The notes: generated from the sequence alone by a model not told the origin. Shown: positions 35,516-46,993, counted from the first letter of the stretch. The stretch is 64,000 nt of DNA from Heterodera schachtii (GCA_023374025.1 SIJG01000022.1:124001-188000), one strand, 5' to 3'. A program made the numbers and translations.

Positions 35516-36464
35516 CTTGCGGACGGACATTTGCGGACGGACACTTGCGGACGGACATTTGCGGACAATTTCGGGAAAAAAAAAAATTTAAAAAATCTTA
35601 AAAAATTTCTTAAAACATGGAATTAAAGATTTGGCCCCGGTACGTTTCTTCTATTTTTTAGATAAAAATAAACAATTTTTAAATTTTTTGATATATGCTT
35701 AGTCGCTAACAAAATTTATTTACAATTTCAAAATTGACAGGGATATTATATAAATGCTGAACACCAGCTGCACGGATTTCCGATTTCGACACCCGATTCC
35801 CTACATTTTTAGGCCTCGGAATTGCGATTTCCCTTTCCGAAAATTTTTGGACCCTTGTAATCCTATCCAACTGCTGAACACTAGAACAAGCTTTATCTAG
35901 GGTTATTCCCCGACTCTTTGTGAAAGAAAAGTCGTGGACAATCCGTCAATAACTAATCATAAGCAAATTTATTTTTTAAAACGCCCAGATTTATTTAAAA
36001 TCATGTGCAAATTAATTTAAGTCGCTAAATATGAATTAATAATTTGGGTTATTTTATAAAAATTATGAAATAATCATTTTTAAAATAATTAAATGATAAT
36101 TTCACGAGATGGTCAATTAATTAACTATAAAGTAACTAGTTAAGAATCATGAAAATTATACTTATTAAATTTAACAATCATTTTCGCAAGATTTTTGATC
36201 ATTGCTTAAAAAAAATTTGCTGACGAATTGTCCACTGACGGATTATCCACTGACGGATTGTCAACTACTGACGGATTGTCCAGACCCCATTTTAGTGAAA
36301 TTAATTCTTAGAAGTTAAAAATAAAATATTGGCTTTAAAATTAAAACAAAAATTTTTTCATTTAGTTTTGAATTTTTTTAAAGAAATTCTTTTATTTTTT
36401 CCCGTAATTGTCCGCAAATGTCCGTCCGCAAGTGTCCGTCCGCAAATGTCCGTCCGCAAATGTC
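35516..36464. mobile_element. Foldback element ending in GCAAATGTCCGTCC arrays, with a nested one
   Basis: The left end has four 14-base units GGACGGACATTTGC; the right end has four in inverse orientation (GCAAATGTCCGTCC). The next bases, AATTTCGGGAAAA and its complement, also match. Inside, 35,930-36,285 has a different word pair: GTGGACAATCCGTCA on the left and CTGACGGATTGTCC repeated on the right. This looks like a second element nested in the first. No ORF. Confidence 0.75.
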
Positions 36465-36834
36465 CCACTGCGAATCACGGATCTGGGCATCATTTAATCC
36501 AAGCTCGAATCTAAAGTTTACAAAAAAAAAAAAGGAAAGAAAAAATTGATATTCGATTTTTCTGTTCAAGTTCGGGTAAGAGAAATTGTCAAATGAATGA
36601 AATTGTTACAATTTATTCTAATGAATATTAAATATATAATAATATTCAAAAAACATCATCCAAATAAAACAAATGTTGATTTGAGAATTTGATTAAAAAT
36701 AAATTCACGATTCATTTCTCGGCATTTTGGACTCGGTCTCGACTTCTCTCTAAAAATGATGGTCAATTTCCTAGAGAATCCGAAGACCTTTTCTTTGCTC
36801 TTAGCACTACAATAATTTTTTCCATTGTTCATGG

Positions 36835-37078
36835 ACCAACAGTGACAAACTCGCAGACAAAAGACCAAGAATAACAAACGACCCATAGACAAAAGACTAT
36901 ATTGACAAAGGACCCACAGACAAAGGACCAACAGTGACAAAGGACCCACAGACAAAGGACCAACAATGGCAAAGGACCCACAGACAAAGGACCAACAATG
37001 GCAAAGGACCCACAGACAAAGGACCAACAGTGACATAGGACCAATCGACAAACAACCAATAGTGACAAAAGACACACA
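36835..37078. repeat. 32-bp minisatellite, AAAGGACCCACAGACAAAGG unit
   Basis: Seven to eight imperfect units, period 32 in the clearest part. Because the unit lacks stops on the minus strand, it produces overlapping Leu/Cys/Trp/Val-rich ORFs in several frames, which are artefacts. The diverged counterpart is at 26,770-27,005. Confidence 0.85.
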
Positions 37079-37167
37079 AATTTATTTAAAAAATTCAAAT
37101 ATAGTCGGGAAATTACGGCATTAACAACAGATTTGCTAATTTTGGCATTTTTTCATTTCAATTCTAT

Positions 37168-39981
37168 TTAATGTTTTTTTCCAAAGTCCATCCTTCGCGC
37201 CTTTCTCAACATCTTAAGCAAGAATTTGGGCATGTGTTCGGTTGTGCTTTTTTGGGTATTTAAACAGATAATTATTCTAGGCTGGAAATTTATGTAAATA
37301 AAACTTAGAAAATTTGAAAAAAATGATTTTCTTTTTCAGTTATTTAATTATTTATCAGAATGACTGAATTAATTTGGAAATTTTGGTATTTGTTTATGCA
37401 AAATTACACTAGTCAAACTTTTACCATGCCTGGTACCACTGTTTTGCTTGGAGTTGAACGTGTTGCACGGGCAATCAGTGTCTGAAAAACGGAGGCAATT
37501 TGTCGTCGACGACGGCGTCGGCCCGGCATTTGCACGACACGAATTCCCGGAACACCGCCGGAAGACAATGTGCTTGGCGCGCCGGACGATGACGACGAGG
37601 AAAGGGCGGCAAGTGCAGCCAAAGTTGCGGCATCGCTATTATTGTTATTGTTGTTGTTACCACCGCAACAGCAACAGTCGCAGCAACATCCAACGCCAGA
37701 AGAGGTGGAGCCTATTGGTTTCGAGATAAATGAAGCAATAAATTATTTAAGGTTACCTCCCGATCCCGAGCCACCCGAGATTTTGGGCAAATTATCCGAC
37801 CCATCCGAACATACCCCCGAAATTTTTGGGCTTATTATCCGACCCCTACCTCCGACATTTTGGGCCTATTATTCGACCCCTACCTCCGACATTTTGGGCA
37901 CCGACTCCACCCCCGAGATTTTGGGCAAATTATCCGACCCCTGCCTCCGACATTTTGGGCCTATTATTCGACCCCTACCCCCGAGATTTTGGGAAAATTA
38001 TCCGACCCCTGCCTCCGACATTTTGGGCCTATTATTCGACCCCTACCTCCGACATTTTGGGCCTATTATTCGACCCCTACCTCCGACATTTTGGGCCTAT
38101 TATTCGACCCCCTACCTCCGACATTTTGGGCCTATTATCCGACTCCACCCCCGAGATTTTGGGCTTATTATCCGACCCCTACCTCCGACATTTTGGGCCT
38201 ATTATTCGACCCCTACCTCCGACATTTTGGGCCTATTATTCGACCCCTACCTCCGACATTTTGGGCCTATTATCCGACTCCACCCCCGAGATTTTGGGCA
38301 AATTATCCGACCCCTGCCTCCGACATTTTGGGCCTATTATTCGACCCCTACCTCCGACATTTTGGGCCTATTATTCGACCCCTACCTCCGACATTTTGGG
38401 CCTATTATTCGACCCCTACCTCCGACATTTTGGGCCTATTATTCGACCCCTACCTCCGACATTTTGGGCCTATTATTCGACCCCTACCTCCGACATTTTG
38501 GGCCTATTATTCGACCCCTACCTCCGACATTTTGGGCCTATTATTCGACCCCCTACCTCCGACATTTTGGGCCTATTATCCGACCCCTGCCTCCGACATT
38601 TTGGGCCTATTATTCGACCCCTACCTCCGACATTTTGGGCCTATTATTCGACCCCTACCTCCGACATTTTGGGCCTATTATCCGACCCCTGCCTCCGACA
38701 TTTTGGGCCTATTATTCGACCCCTACCTCCGACATTTTGGGCCTATTATTCGACCCCTACCTCCGACATTTTGGGCCTATTATTCGACCCCCTACCTCCG
38801 ACATTTTGGGCCTATTATCCGACTCCACCCCCGAGATTTTGGGCTTATTATCCGACCCCTACCTCCGACATTTTGGGCCTATTATTCGACCCCTACCTCC
38901 GACATTTTGGGCCTATTATTCGACCCCTACCTCCGACATTTTGGGCCTATTATCCGACTCCACCCCCGAGATTTTGGGCAAATTATCCGACCCCTGCCTC
39001 CGACATTTTGGGCCTATTATTCGACCCCTACCTCCGACATTTTGGGCCTATTATTCGACCCCTACCTCCGACATTTTGGGCCTATTATTCGACCCCCTAC
39101 CTCCGACATTTTGGGCCTATTATCCGACTCCACCCCCGAGATTTTGGGCAAATTATCCGACCCCTGCCTCCGACATTTTGGGCCTATTATTCGACCCCTA
39201 CCCCCGATATTTTGGGCCTATTATCCGACTCCACCCCCGGTTTGGGCAAATTATCCGACCCCTACCTCCGACATTTTGGGCCTATTATTCGATCCCTACC
39301 TCCGACATTTTGGGCCTATTATTCGACCCCTAGCCCCGACATTTTTGGGCTGGCCAATTCCCCGACATGACCCCCACCCCCCTGGCGGTCCCCGATATTT
39401 TGCCCCCCCCCCCCCCCACGAGGGGTCGTGGCGCAACCTTAAATATTAATGGTTCAGCTGGAGAGATGCGGTCTCTCTTCCAAAATACTTGCGGGCTTTG
39501 GTCCTCGAAATTCTTGAGTCATCATTTATTTCTCTTTCTCGGTTTTGGGTCATTGAAAAATTATGATTTATTGCCCATTAATATAAAAAAATTTCAAATA
39601 AATTTTCTTTCCGTTTGTAATTAAATCAAATTAAAGCGATGGTCACCGCCGCATCAAAAAAAGAAAACAGCCAAAAAATAAGGAATTTTGATAAAAATAA
39701 CAAGCAAATAATTTTGTAATGGATTAATGCAGACCTGAACTGCTCGTGCCCGGGAATGTAACCAAGGAGCCGTTCAACGCGGTGGCGAGTGCTGTCGCAG
39801 TTGCAATATTATTGGCACTGTTGCCGCCGCCGCCACCACCACCACTACCGCCGCCGCCGCAACCGCAGCAACAGTCGCAACAGCAAGCCAAAGTAGTAGA
39901 CGGCACCAAGGTGGTCAAGCAACAAAGCGCGAAGAGAATCGGCAGGGAAATGTCATTAGTATGGGATTTGTTTGATGGCAT
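37168..39981 (-). CDS. Q3: divergent Q-family proprotein with a large intron array
   Basis: Exons 39735-39981, 37425-37711 and 37168-37281, phases 1 and 0, give 215 residues (211 if the GTACCA donor at 37437 is used). Exon A: MPSNKSHTNDISLPILFALC signal region, LACCCDCCCGC, Gly run, NSANNIATATALATALNGSL. Exon B: GCCCDCCCCGG, an Asn run, SDAATLAALAAL, a Ser run, then PGRRRRRRQ and QIASVFQTLIARATRS. Exon C differs from the other members. It has a single Cys and no glutamine run (PRIIICLNTQKSTTEHMPKF) but keeps the basic end LLKMLRKARR. It uses a clean TTTCCAG acceptor. The 2-kb first intron contains the 34-bp minisatellite. All joins keep frame, so I call it a gene. Confidence 0.78.
37765..39355. 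repeat. 34-bp minisatellite of about 46 units in Q3 intron 1
   Basis: The unit contains CTCCGACATTTTGGGCC followed by TATTATTCGACCCCTAC. A second variant reads CCCGAGATTTTGGGCAAATT. Period 34 is not a multiple of three and the unit has no stop codon on the plus strand, so all three plus frames stay open for more than 500 codons. On the minus strand it lies exactly between the donor (39734) and acceptor (37712) of Q3. I therefore treat the plus ORFs as by-products of the repeat. Confidence 0.92.
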
Positions 39982-40950
39982 TTCTTAATGTGTTTTAATT
40001 GGTTAAATAATAGTAAAAGTTTTTGTTTTATTAAAATATTTTTACATTTGAGCAATTGTTACAAAATTTGTGATATAATAACGTGAAATATTTCAAATAG
40101 AAATTATGTGGAAAAATTTTATGGATAAATTTCAAAAGGGCATAAATTTAAAAAAATATATAAAATAATAGAAATTTGAAAATCAAATTTTTTTTCCTAA
40201 AATTTTTGCAAAAGAATATAGAAAAATCGAACTGCTTCACGCTGAATCGGCCAAAATTTTTTGTCTAGGCTTAGTTTTCTCCGCATTTTGTGATCAGAAA
40301 TGACAAAAAATGGCTGTGCATATTCAATTGATCAGCCACTTTTTAAATAGGAGAAATTTGTTTAGATAAATATGTTCATTTATTTACAATTTCCTGTCTC
40401 CTGAGGTGTGCATTTTTTTAAATATTTATTGTCTCATAAAAATTTCCGGTCATTGACCATTGACACCATTGGCCATACAATAGTGATCATGTGATCATTT
40501 TTCACCAAATTTGTCCATAGAAAAAATACTGGTTTTCTGAATATGTATATAAATGGGAAATTTCCTGCAAACATTTGGCGCAATGCTTCACTCAGGAAGA
40601 GAAATGAAGAAAATGTTAATTCTACAATTAAAATTTTTTTTTATTAAAAATCAAATAATAATTGGTTTTTTTTAATAATTTGTAAATTCTACTGGGTTTT
40701 TTTACATTTTTTATGCTTTTCTATGTTCTGACATGATAAGAATTGAGGAAGGGAGGAAATCATTTATTGGTACTATTGTAAATTTATTATTTATTATTAT
40801 TTAAATATTATTTATCGAATGTTTTTAAAGCCTATTTTCCGAATCGAATTTATTGATTTATTAAACACAAGAAAAATTGTACGTAAAAATTCATTTACCA
40901 AAGCAAATGTATACAAGAAAAACTGGCAATTTGCACGTTTATGAATTTAA
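39982..40950. other. Q3 upstream / Q4 downstream region
   Basis: No coding sequence recognised. It contains several GATCA sites (for example near 40,485-40,500) and AT-rich tracts. It presumably holds the Q3 promoter and the Q4 3' UTR. Confidence 0.45.
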
Positions 40951-42552
40951 TCAAATGTTTATTTCGTCGTCCGCTCCGCGCTTCTTTCTCAACAATTTGT
41001 GCCAAAATCGGTGTTTCTGCTGCTGCGCTTGTTGCTGTACTGCTTGAACTTGTTGTTGTTGTTGTTGTTGTTGCTGTTGTTGCTGTTGTTGTGTTCCCTG
41101 TTGACATTGGCCACATTTTCCATTCACACAGCACTGTCCCTGGGCACATTTCACACATTGTCCATTCTCACAACAACAATTGCATTGGCTTCCTCCGCCG
41201 AGGGCAGAAGAATTTTGTACCTTTTGTTATCCAATTTTTTCATTTATGTACATAAAATTTTATGAACTGTAATAATTATGTTAAAATTATTCGATAATCC
41301 TAACTATTCTCTATTATCATGATAGATTTCCTAAATTTTTGAATTTTAATTCTTAATAAAAAAAAATGGCTAATGGCTGAAAATCTTTAAAAAACTAAAT
41401 TTTTTAAAAATTGTTCTAATCATAACTTTTTTTTTTTTGAAACAAAACAAATTTTTTTAAATTTAGCAGATTAAAATAGAACACTTATTTGTTAGGGTTA
41501 TTTAATGAAAGGAAAAAACAAATAATTTGGTTACAATTAAACAAAGTCCTGAATAATTTTTTATTTGCAAAACTGGAGAATTCTATGTTGAGAATTTGAT
41601 TGGTATTTTTACCTCGCCAACATAATCATTTTGAAATTCCACTGACCAAAACCAACTATAAGATTGTCATAATCAGCTTATTCTACGTGTACCTGGCTTG
41701 GTGCCGTTGTTGTCGCTGTTGAACGTGCCAAACGTTGCATGATACTGTCCCAAAATGTGCCGGGTTGTCGTCGACGACGGCGACCCGTGGTGGAAGCGGT
41801 TGCTGCGGTGATTGCTGCCAACAGTGCGGCATCGTTGTTGCCACCGCCACCACCACCACCGCAACAACCGCAACAACCACAACATCCGCCACCGCCGCCA
41901 CCTCAACACGGTGGCGGATTTGAGTATCGTTATATGGAATTTCCTAAAACAGAGCCCCCGGATGCTTTATTTTTCAACCCCCCCTGAAAAGGGGGGCTCT
42001 ATATTTTAGGGAGGGTGGGGGGGTTGTATTTTAAAAAATACGGTATATACTTTAGGAGTTTTTAGGTTATTCTTTTAGTTTTTATCTTTTGTTAAAATTT
42101 TAAGGTTTTTTGTTTTAATCAATTTTAGCGTTTTGTCAAAAAAGTCAAAATTGAAGAAACAAATAAATTCATTCCCGATTACATAATGAAAATATTTGAT
42201 ATTCTTAAATTACTTAATACCTCAAAAAGAATATTAAAATACTAAATTTACATTTTAAAAGTAGTTTTATTATAAAATTTTCGATAATTAGGCCCCGAGT
42301 TTTATGCCATGAAACCGAGGCAGTTCAAGTACCAGAACTTGAACCAGGCAACACCAGCAATGAGCCGTTAAGAGCGGTGGCCAGCGCGGTGGCAGTTGCA
42401 ATATTATTGGCACTGTTTCCGCCACCGCCACCACCGCCGCAACAGCAGCAACAGTCGCAACAGCAGGCCAAACTTGACGGCACAAAAACGGTCAAGCAAC
42501 ACAACACCGTGAGCAGAATGAGCAGGGCACAACAATAATTTTGGTGTGCCAT
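40951..42552 (-). CDS. Q4: secreted Cys/Gly-rich proprotein with tetrabasic sites
   Basis: Exons 42333-42552, 41693-41901 and 40951-41220 join in phases 1 and 0 to 232 residues. This is the cleanest member. Signal peptide MAHQNYCCALLILLTVLCCL ... SSLA, then CCCDCCCCC, a Gly run and NNIATATALATALNGSLLVL. Exon B: GCCGCCGCC, Gly run, NNDAALLAAITAATASTTG, GRRRRQ, QPGTFWDSIMQRLARST. Exon C: SQCNCCCENGQC, CAQGQCCVNGKCGQC, the longest glutamine run of the family, and KHRFWHKLLRKKRGADDE. The ATG is 1.1 kb from, and divergent to, S1. Likely secreted and cleaved after RRRR and RKKR; function unknown. Its second intron shows the empty target of the element found in Q1. Confidence 0.88.
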
Positions 42553-43645
42553 TGGTAATCGAAATATATTTTGGCAAAGCAAAATTGTTTGATTGATCAC
42601 AGAAGGTAATTTACTGAAGATTTAGATTAAATTTTTAAAATTTAAAAGAAATTGGGGGCTGTAATGCCGAAAGGACTCTCCTCGGTTGGAGTAAATTTTT
42701 AATCATTGGCCCAGATTTCGTCAAAAAATGGCTAATTAGGAAGGAAATTTTTAGGTAAAATCTAAGATGGATTAGAAGGTTGAGACGGTGTTTCCCACTG
42801 GACAAAATGTGTGGCCTATCCTTCTCTGATTTTTTTTTACCATCAAATTGGTCTATCTAAGATCAGCAGAGGTTGGGCTAATGACTTGAAAATGATCTGG
42901 ATCATGTAATTCCTGCCACTTTTATCGAGACGAGACATTGCTGAGCCACAGATCATGATCAGATATGTAGAGCACAAATCAGCCAGATCAGGCCCACAAA
43001 TGACCTGGATCACTCGCAAATGACCTAATTATCGCAACAATTTGTCACTCTCATTGTTGGACGAATGAGAAGGGCGGAGGTGAATGTGAAAACGACCATT
43101 GTTGGTTGGGCTATTGAAGTTTCTACGGTATGGGGACACACAGCCCTGGTCACAACCACCGAGTGACTTTTTTCCGGTTGGCCCTCCTTTCATTGTCACC
43201 TCAATTGGCCAAACATTGCCGGAATTTGTTGTCCCAATGAAAAACAACAGGATTTTTTTCATCATAGGATGGACCTACCCAAATGTTAAAGTGTATGCAT
43301 ATGCAAACATTTTCTGGAAATTTTCTTGCATTAATTATATATAATACATGTGAATTTTCGCCAGTTTTTCGCGCATAATAATAATAATTTAATTTGGATG
43401 AAAAACAAATTTTTAATATGCTTTTGTTACGAAACATTTCAAAAAATTTTGAAATTTTTATTTGTAGATAATACAAATTTATAGAAAAATTTGATGTTGT
43501 ACATTTGTGGCGCACGTGAAATGCTTGTATGTAAAATGTTGGCAATTTCATCCTTATTGATCAATTTATAATATAAAAGTGGCATTTTAAATAAAAACTT
43601 ATATAATAAATTTAAAAGGCTTAAATATATTTTTTCAATTATAAA
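42553..43645. promoter_or_regulatory. Head-to-head spacer between Q4 and S1
   Basis: It separates divergently oriented Q4 and S1 and is homologous to 16278-17570. A TATA-like ATATAAAAG lies at 43571-43579, 67 bases before the S1 ATG; the same motif stands at 59305 before S4. Repeated GATC-containing motifs (GATCTGGATCATG, GATCATGATCAGATATG, CAGATCAGGCC) at 42,890-43,020 are conserved between both spacers. Confidence 0.6.
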
Positions 43646-45516
43646 ATGTGCCAAATCACTTTCATGCAACTATCCCTTCTTCTGATCATCTTGATCGGAA
43701 TTGTCAATGTTGCGAATGGAATGATCAACAAATATGAAAGGTTGAAAAAACCGTTACTTTCAAAAGAAAACACTGATCAGTAGTCCCAATTTGAAGTGAT
43801 CGAAGATGGCACAACGGAGGAGGAGGACATGGAAAAAGCAATGAAATTTGGCAAAACATTCGTATGGCGATTCATAATAACAACTTGGTATTGTAAAAAC
43901 GGGAAATTGAAAAAGCCAGAAGAAATTGGATTCCAAAAATCTTACAAAGAATTGGTTGAATTTTGCGAATATTGGAAAATGATGGCAATTGCAGCTGAAG
44001 CATATGTGAAAAGTTGGGAGAGGTGCAGAAAAGGACCAAAACAGGAGAAGAAAGCTGAAGTTGGCACAAGTTCAACGAGGGCAAAAGAAAATCTTAAAAT
44101 GAAAGAAAAAGGTAGTAAATAAAATTTTAAAAATTCAAAAATTGTTAAAATTTATTAGAAAATCCGTTGGAATGCCATGGCATGAAGCCAAAATTCCTGC
44201 TGGGTGGGCAAGGCGAACTTCAAATGAGCTCAGCAATGCAAGTGATCAAAGCAGTTAATCGAGACCTATTCGATTGTGGCACGGGAAATCACTTAAAAAC
44301 AAATGTATAATTTAAGTTTTATTTTAGAAAAAACCAGAAAAATTCTTAAGGTACAATTAGAAAATCAAAAGCATTGGGAAATGGTTGCCTTTTTGTTTGA
44401 AAATCTGACCAATGAACAACTCAATGAATTAAAGAATGAATTGCAAATTCCAACAGCAAAAAGTGTTGAAAATTTTGATGCTTTAATGGCTTCAACAAAT
44501 GTTTCGATAAATGATTTAAATGACAGAGAACGGTTTGACATTGTGTCGAGTAAGTTTCAATGCTTTAATAACACACTTTCTTGAAAGGTTTTTGAAAAAA
44601 AATAGATGGGTGCCCATCCCCCGAAATGGAAAATAAAAATTTCCAAGGGACAATCTGGCACCTTATAAGATTACAGAATTTTTCTTAAAAATTTCCCCAA
44701 ATTTTAAGAATTTTCGCGTACTTTTCACTTGTTTCTGCTAAACAACGTGCTTATCTCGACAGAACATATATTTTTTTAACAAATCATAAGTATTCTATTC
44801 TTTTGTTCAAAATTGGAGTTTTAAAATGCTCCTATTTTGTGGCTTAACCATTTTATGACTATTTTCACCATAAAAATTTTAATTTAAGCCGCATTTGTCG
44901 CTACTAATAGCCATAATATGCGCAAGGCACCAATTAAAGAACAGTTAAATGCTTTGAATCTTGCTATTAATAAGGAATTAAACGATTATTTAAACTACAA
45001 AAAGTCTGTTGCGGAAAACAAAAACAATATTTTTTCATTGAACGATTTTCCGACAGTTTTTTAAAGATCTGGAAAATTGTTAAAGAACTTTGCTTTGGTA
45101 AGCAATTGAAATTTAATTTGTAAAAAATTAGTTTAATTTTATTAAATCAAATGCCACCAAAAAATTTGTTCATAGATTTGTCACGAATTTGTGCTTTTGC
45201 ACGGGAATATAAGAAAAAATATGTTGACGGATTGCCAATTTTTAAGGGTTTATGGTATATGAAAACGGAAGCAAAGACTCAATTTGATTTTCAAATAGCC
45301 AAAACAAATGGGAAAGGAAACTGCCATGTTTGGGAGGAGAAACTTGGCCAAATGTATTGGGATCACATTTTATTGGTTAGTGATCATAAAATGCCGAATT
45401 CCAACGAGTTGAAGCGTGTGCCGGACCCATGTGAGGAGGCAAAGCTCAAAGTGAAGAAGAATTGGACGATTGATGGATGGATGAATCAGATCACAAATTG
45501 TAGAGGAAAAGCTTAA
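43646..45516 (+). pseudogene. S1: five-exon secreted protein, broken by stop and frameshifts
   Basis: Exons 43646-44111, 44159-44304, 44328-44549, 44889-45097 and 45176-45516. The product would start MCQITFMQLSLLLIILIGIV (signal peptide). It continues with LKKPLLSKEN, FEVIEDGTTEEEDMEKAMKF, the aromatic/Cys block VEFCEYWKMMAIAAEAYVKS, LECHGMKPKF, NLAINKELNDYLNY and VPDPCEEAKLKVKK. Breaks: TAG at 43782 where S4 has CAG; one base fewer than S4 at the start of exon 3; one base lost in exon 4 (the exon is 209 bases against 210 in S4), giving an early stop. The family is not recognised; it looks like a secreted, lineage-specific protein. Readthrough or sequence error cannot be excluded. Confidence 0.75.
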
Positions 45517-45756
45517 ATTTTTGGGTAAAAAAGAATTGAGAGGCGATAATATTTTGTTCGAAAGATGCATTCAAAACAGCCGAAATATGACTTATTTTCA
45601 ACTCAATCAGTGAATAAATTTTCTGATCTTGAAATGTGCTTTTTATTTAATTTTTGTTTTCTTATTCAATATTTTGATCAAAATAGTTGTTTCTCAATGT
45701 TTTCTTAAATATTTTGATTTTAGATATTCTAAGCCACACACTAATTTATTTATCGG

Positions 45757-46530
45757 AGCGTGTTATGGAAGACAGGGAAGCCGCCACTAAAATCTTGGAC
45801 CATCTTGATGTTGAGGCCGAACCAACCGCCATCTTTCGACTCGGCCGGTTCGACCCCCAGCGAACAACACCTCGCCCGCTCAAGATGGTCATGCCAACAC
45901 CCGCACATCAACACATGGCACTTGGAGGATGGAAGCGTGAGCGAGCCCAACTCCGTTCGCAACCAAACCTTGCCCGTCTGTTCGTCCGCCCAGCGCTCAG
46001 CAAAGAACAACTTAAGGAGGAGTACGAAGCGCGCGTCCGAAAACGTCAACCAAACACTGCTCCGGTGGCACCAGCAATACAAACCCCACCGACAAATGTT
46101 CCGACTCCCGCCAAAGAAAATGGACCAGAACCGAAGGAGGCCAGTAAAGACACTTCAAAATCATCGCAGGTTGACAAAACAATCACACAAAACGAAAACC
46201 CAAATCCACTCTCAGATATTGACAAATTTCTCCTCCAACTGGAAATATTTCAAAAACGATTTCCCCAGTGCTTCGATAAATAGTTCTGCAGACCTCCAAC
46301 AAATCCAAAAAAATAGCTCTACACAATTTCTTAAAAAATTACCCAAAAATTTTCTCAAATTCTATAAAAACCAATTTCCCTTTGCTGGAGGTCTGACTCT
46401 TCTGCTTCTTTAAATTAAAATGTCAACAATCATGTCACAACTACCCATTGACCTCATTTCGTCATTACCAAATTAAATTGTCTTCTTTCACTTCTACCCA
46501 TTTGACCACTCGTATTTCCACCTCAAGTGT
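45757..46530 (+). mobile_element. Retroelement ORF1-like fragment inserted 3' of S1
   Basis: An open frame to 46283 encodes ERVMEDREAATKILDHL, FRLGRFDPQRTTPRPLKMVM and LFVRPALSKEQLKEEYEARV, then a Pro/Thr/Ser-rich tail. The combination (RLG, RPLK, later (F)VRP-LSKEE) resembles ORF1-type proteins of non-LTR retroelements that bind RNA. This is a family resemblance from memory, not a search. The flanking DNA on both sides is continuous in the S3 copy (58,660 and 58,812), which lacks this block. The region was therefore inserted or exchanged here. Confidence 0.55.
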
Positions 46531-46582
46531 AAGAAAGGAAATGATCGTTTTCCTCTTCGCTGCTCATAATTCCTATAATTAC

Positions 46583-46993
46583 CTGTCAATGATTTTGTTC
46601 CTCCTCTGATTATAAAAGCGATTTTCTTCAAAATGTCCAGCATTCTGACGTTGTTCATTCATCCTTCGCTGCCACTGCAATTCTTCATAGTATGGCTCAA
46701 TCTTGCTCGTTGGCTTGCTCCCGTTGACACTGCTCGGCCTCCCAAGATTAGGTCTTCACTCCTAAACATTGGTCTTCAAAATTTTCTTACTCTTGTTTTT
46801 GTGCCTATTCAGCAGCCAATCTCTCTCCCATTCTTTGTGCCTGATCAGTGATCCCGAATGCTCTGAATTTTACGATTTGCTTATTTCCAATTTTGCAACT
46901 CTGGATTAATAGACAAAAATACCCATAAAAATTGACTATTTTTGGCATATTTGTAATCCAAAATTTACGTTCCTCCTCTTGCACTTCTTCCAT
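46583..46993 (-). pseudogene. Fragments of a Glu/Gln-rich coiled-coil gene
   Basis: One exon-like stretch (46583-46705) reads KIEPYYEELQWQRRMNEQRQ, then NAGHFEENRFYNQRRN, and ends at an AG|GTAATT donor. Its copy at 58860-58957 is identical in protein where present. Further upstream, MEEVQEEERKFW (46,993) and AQRMGERLAAE followed by a TAG in place of CAG look like the preceding exons. No complete gene can be assembled. Confidence 0.45.

Noticed and set aside
36656..37098. Minus ORFs rich in Leu, Cys, Trp and Val that look like membrane proteins
   Set aside because: They are translations of the 32-bp minisatellite in overlapping frames.
37570..39449. Three plus-strand ORFs of 514-587 codons
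   Set aside because: They are different frames of the same 34-bp repeat and lie in an intron of Q3 on the other strand. Openness in all frames follows from the unit having no stop.
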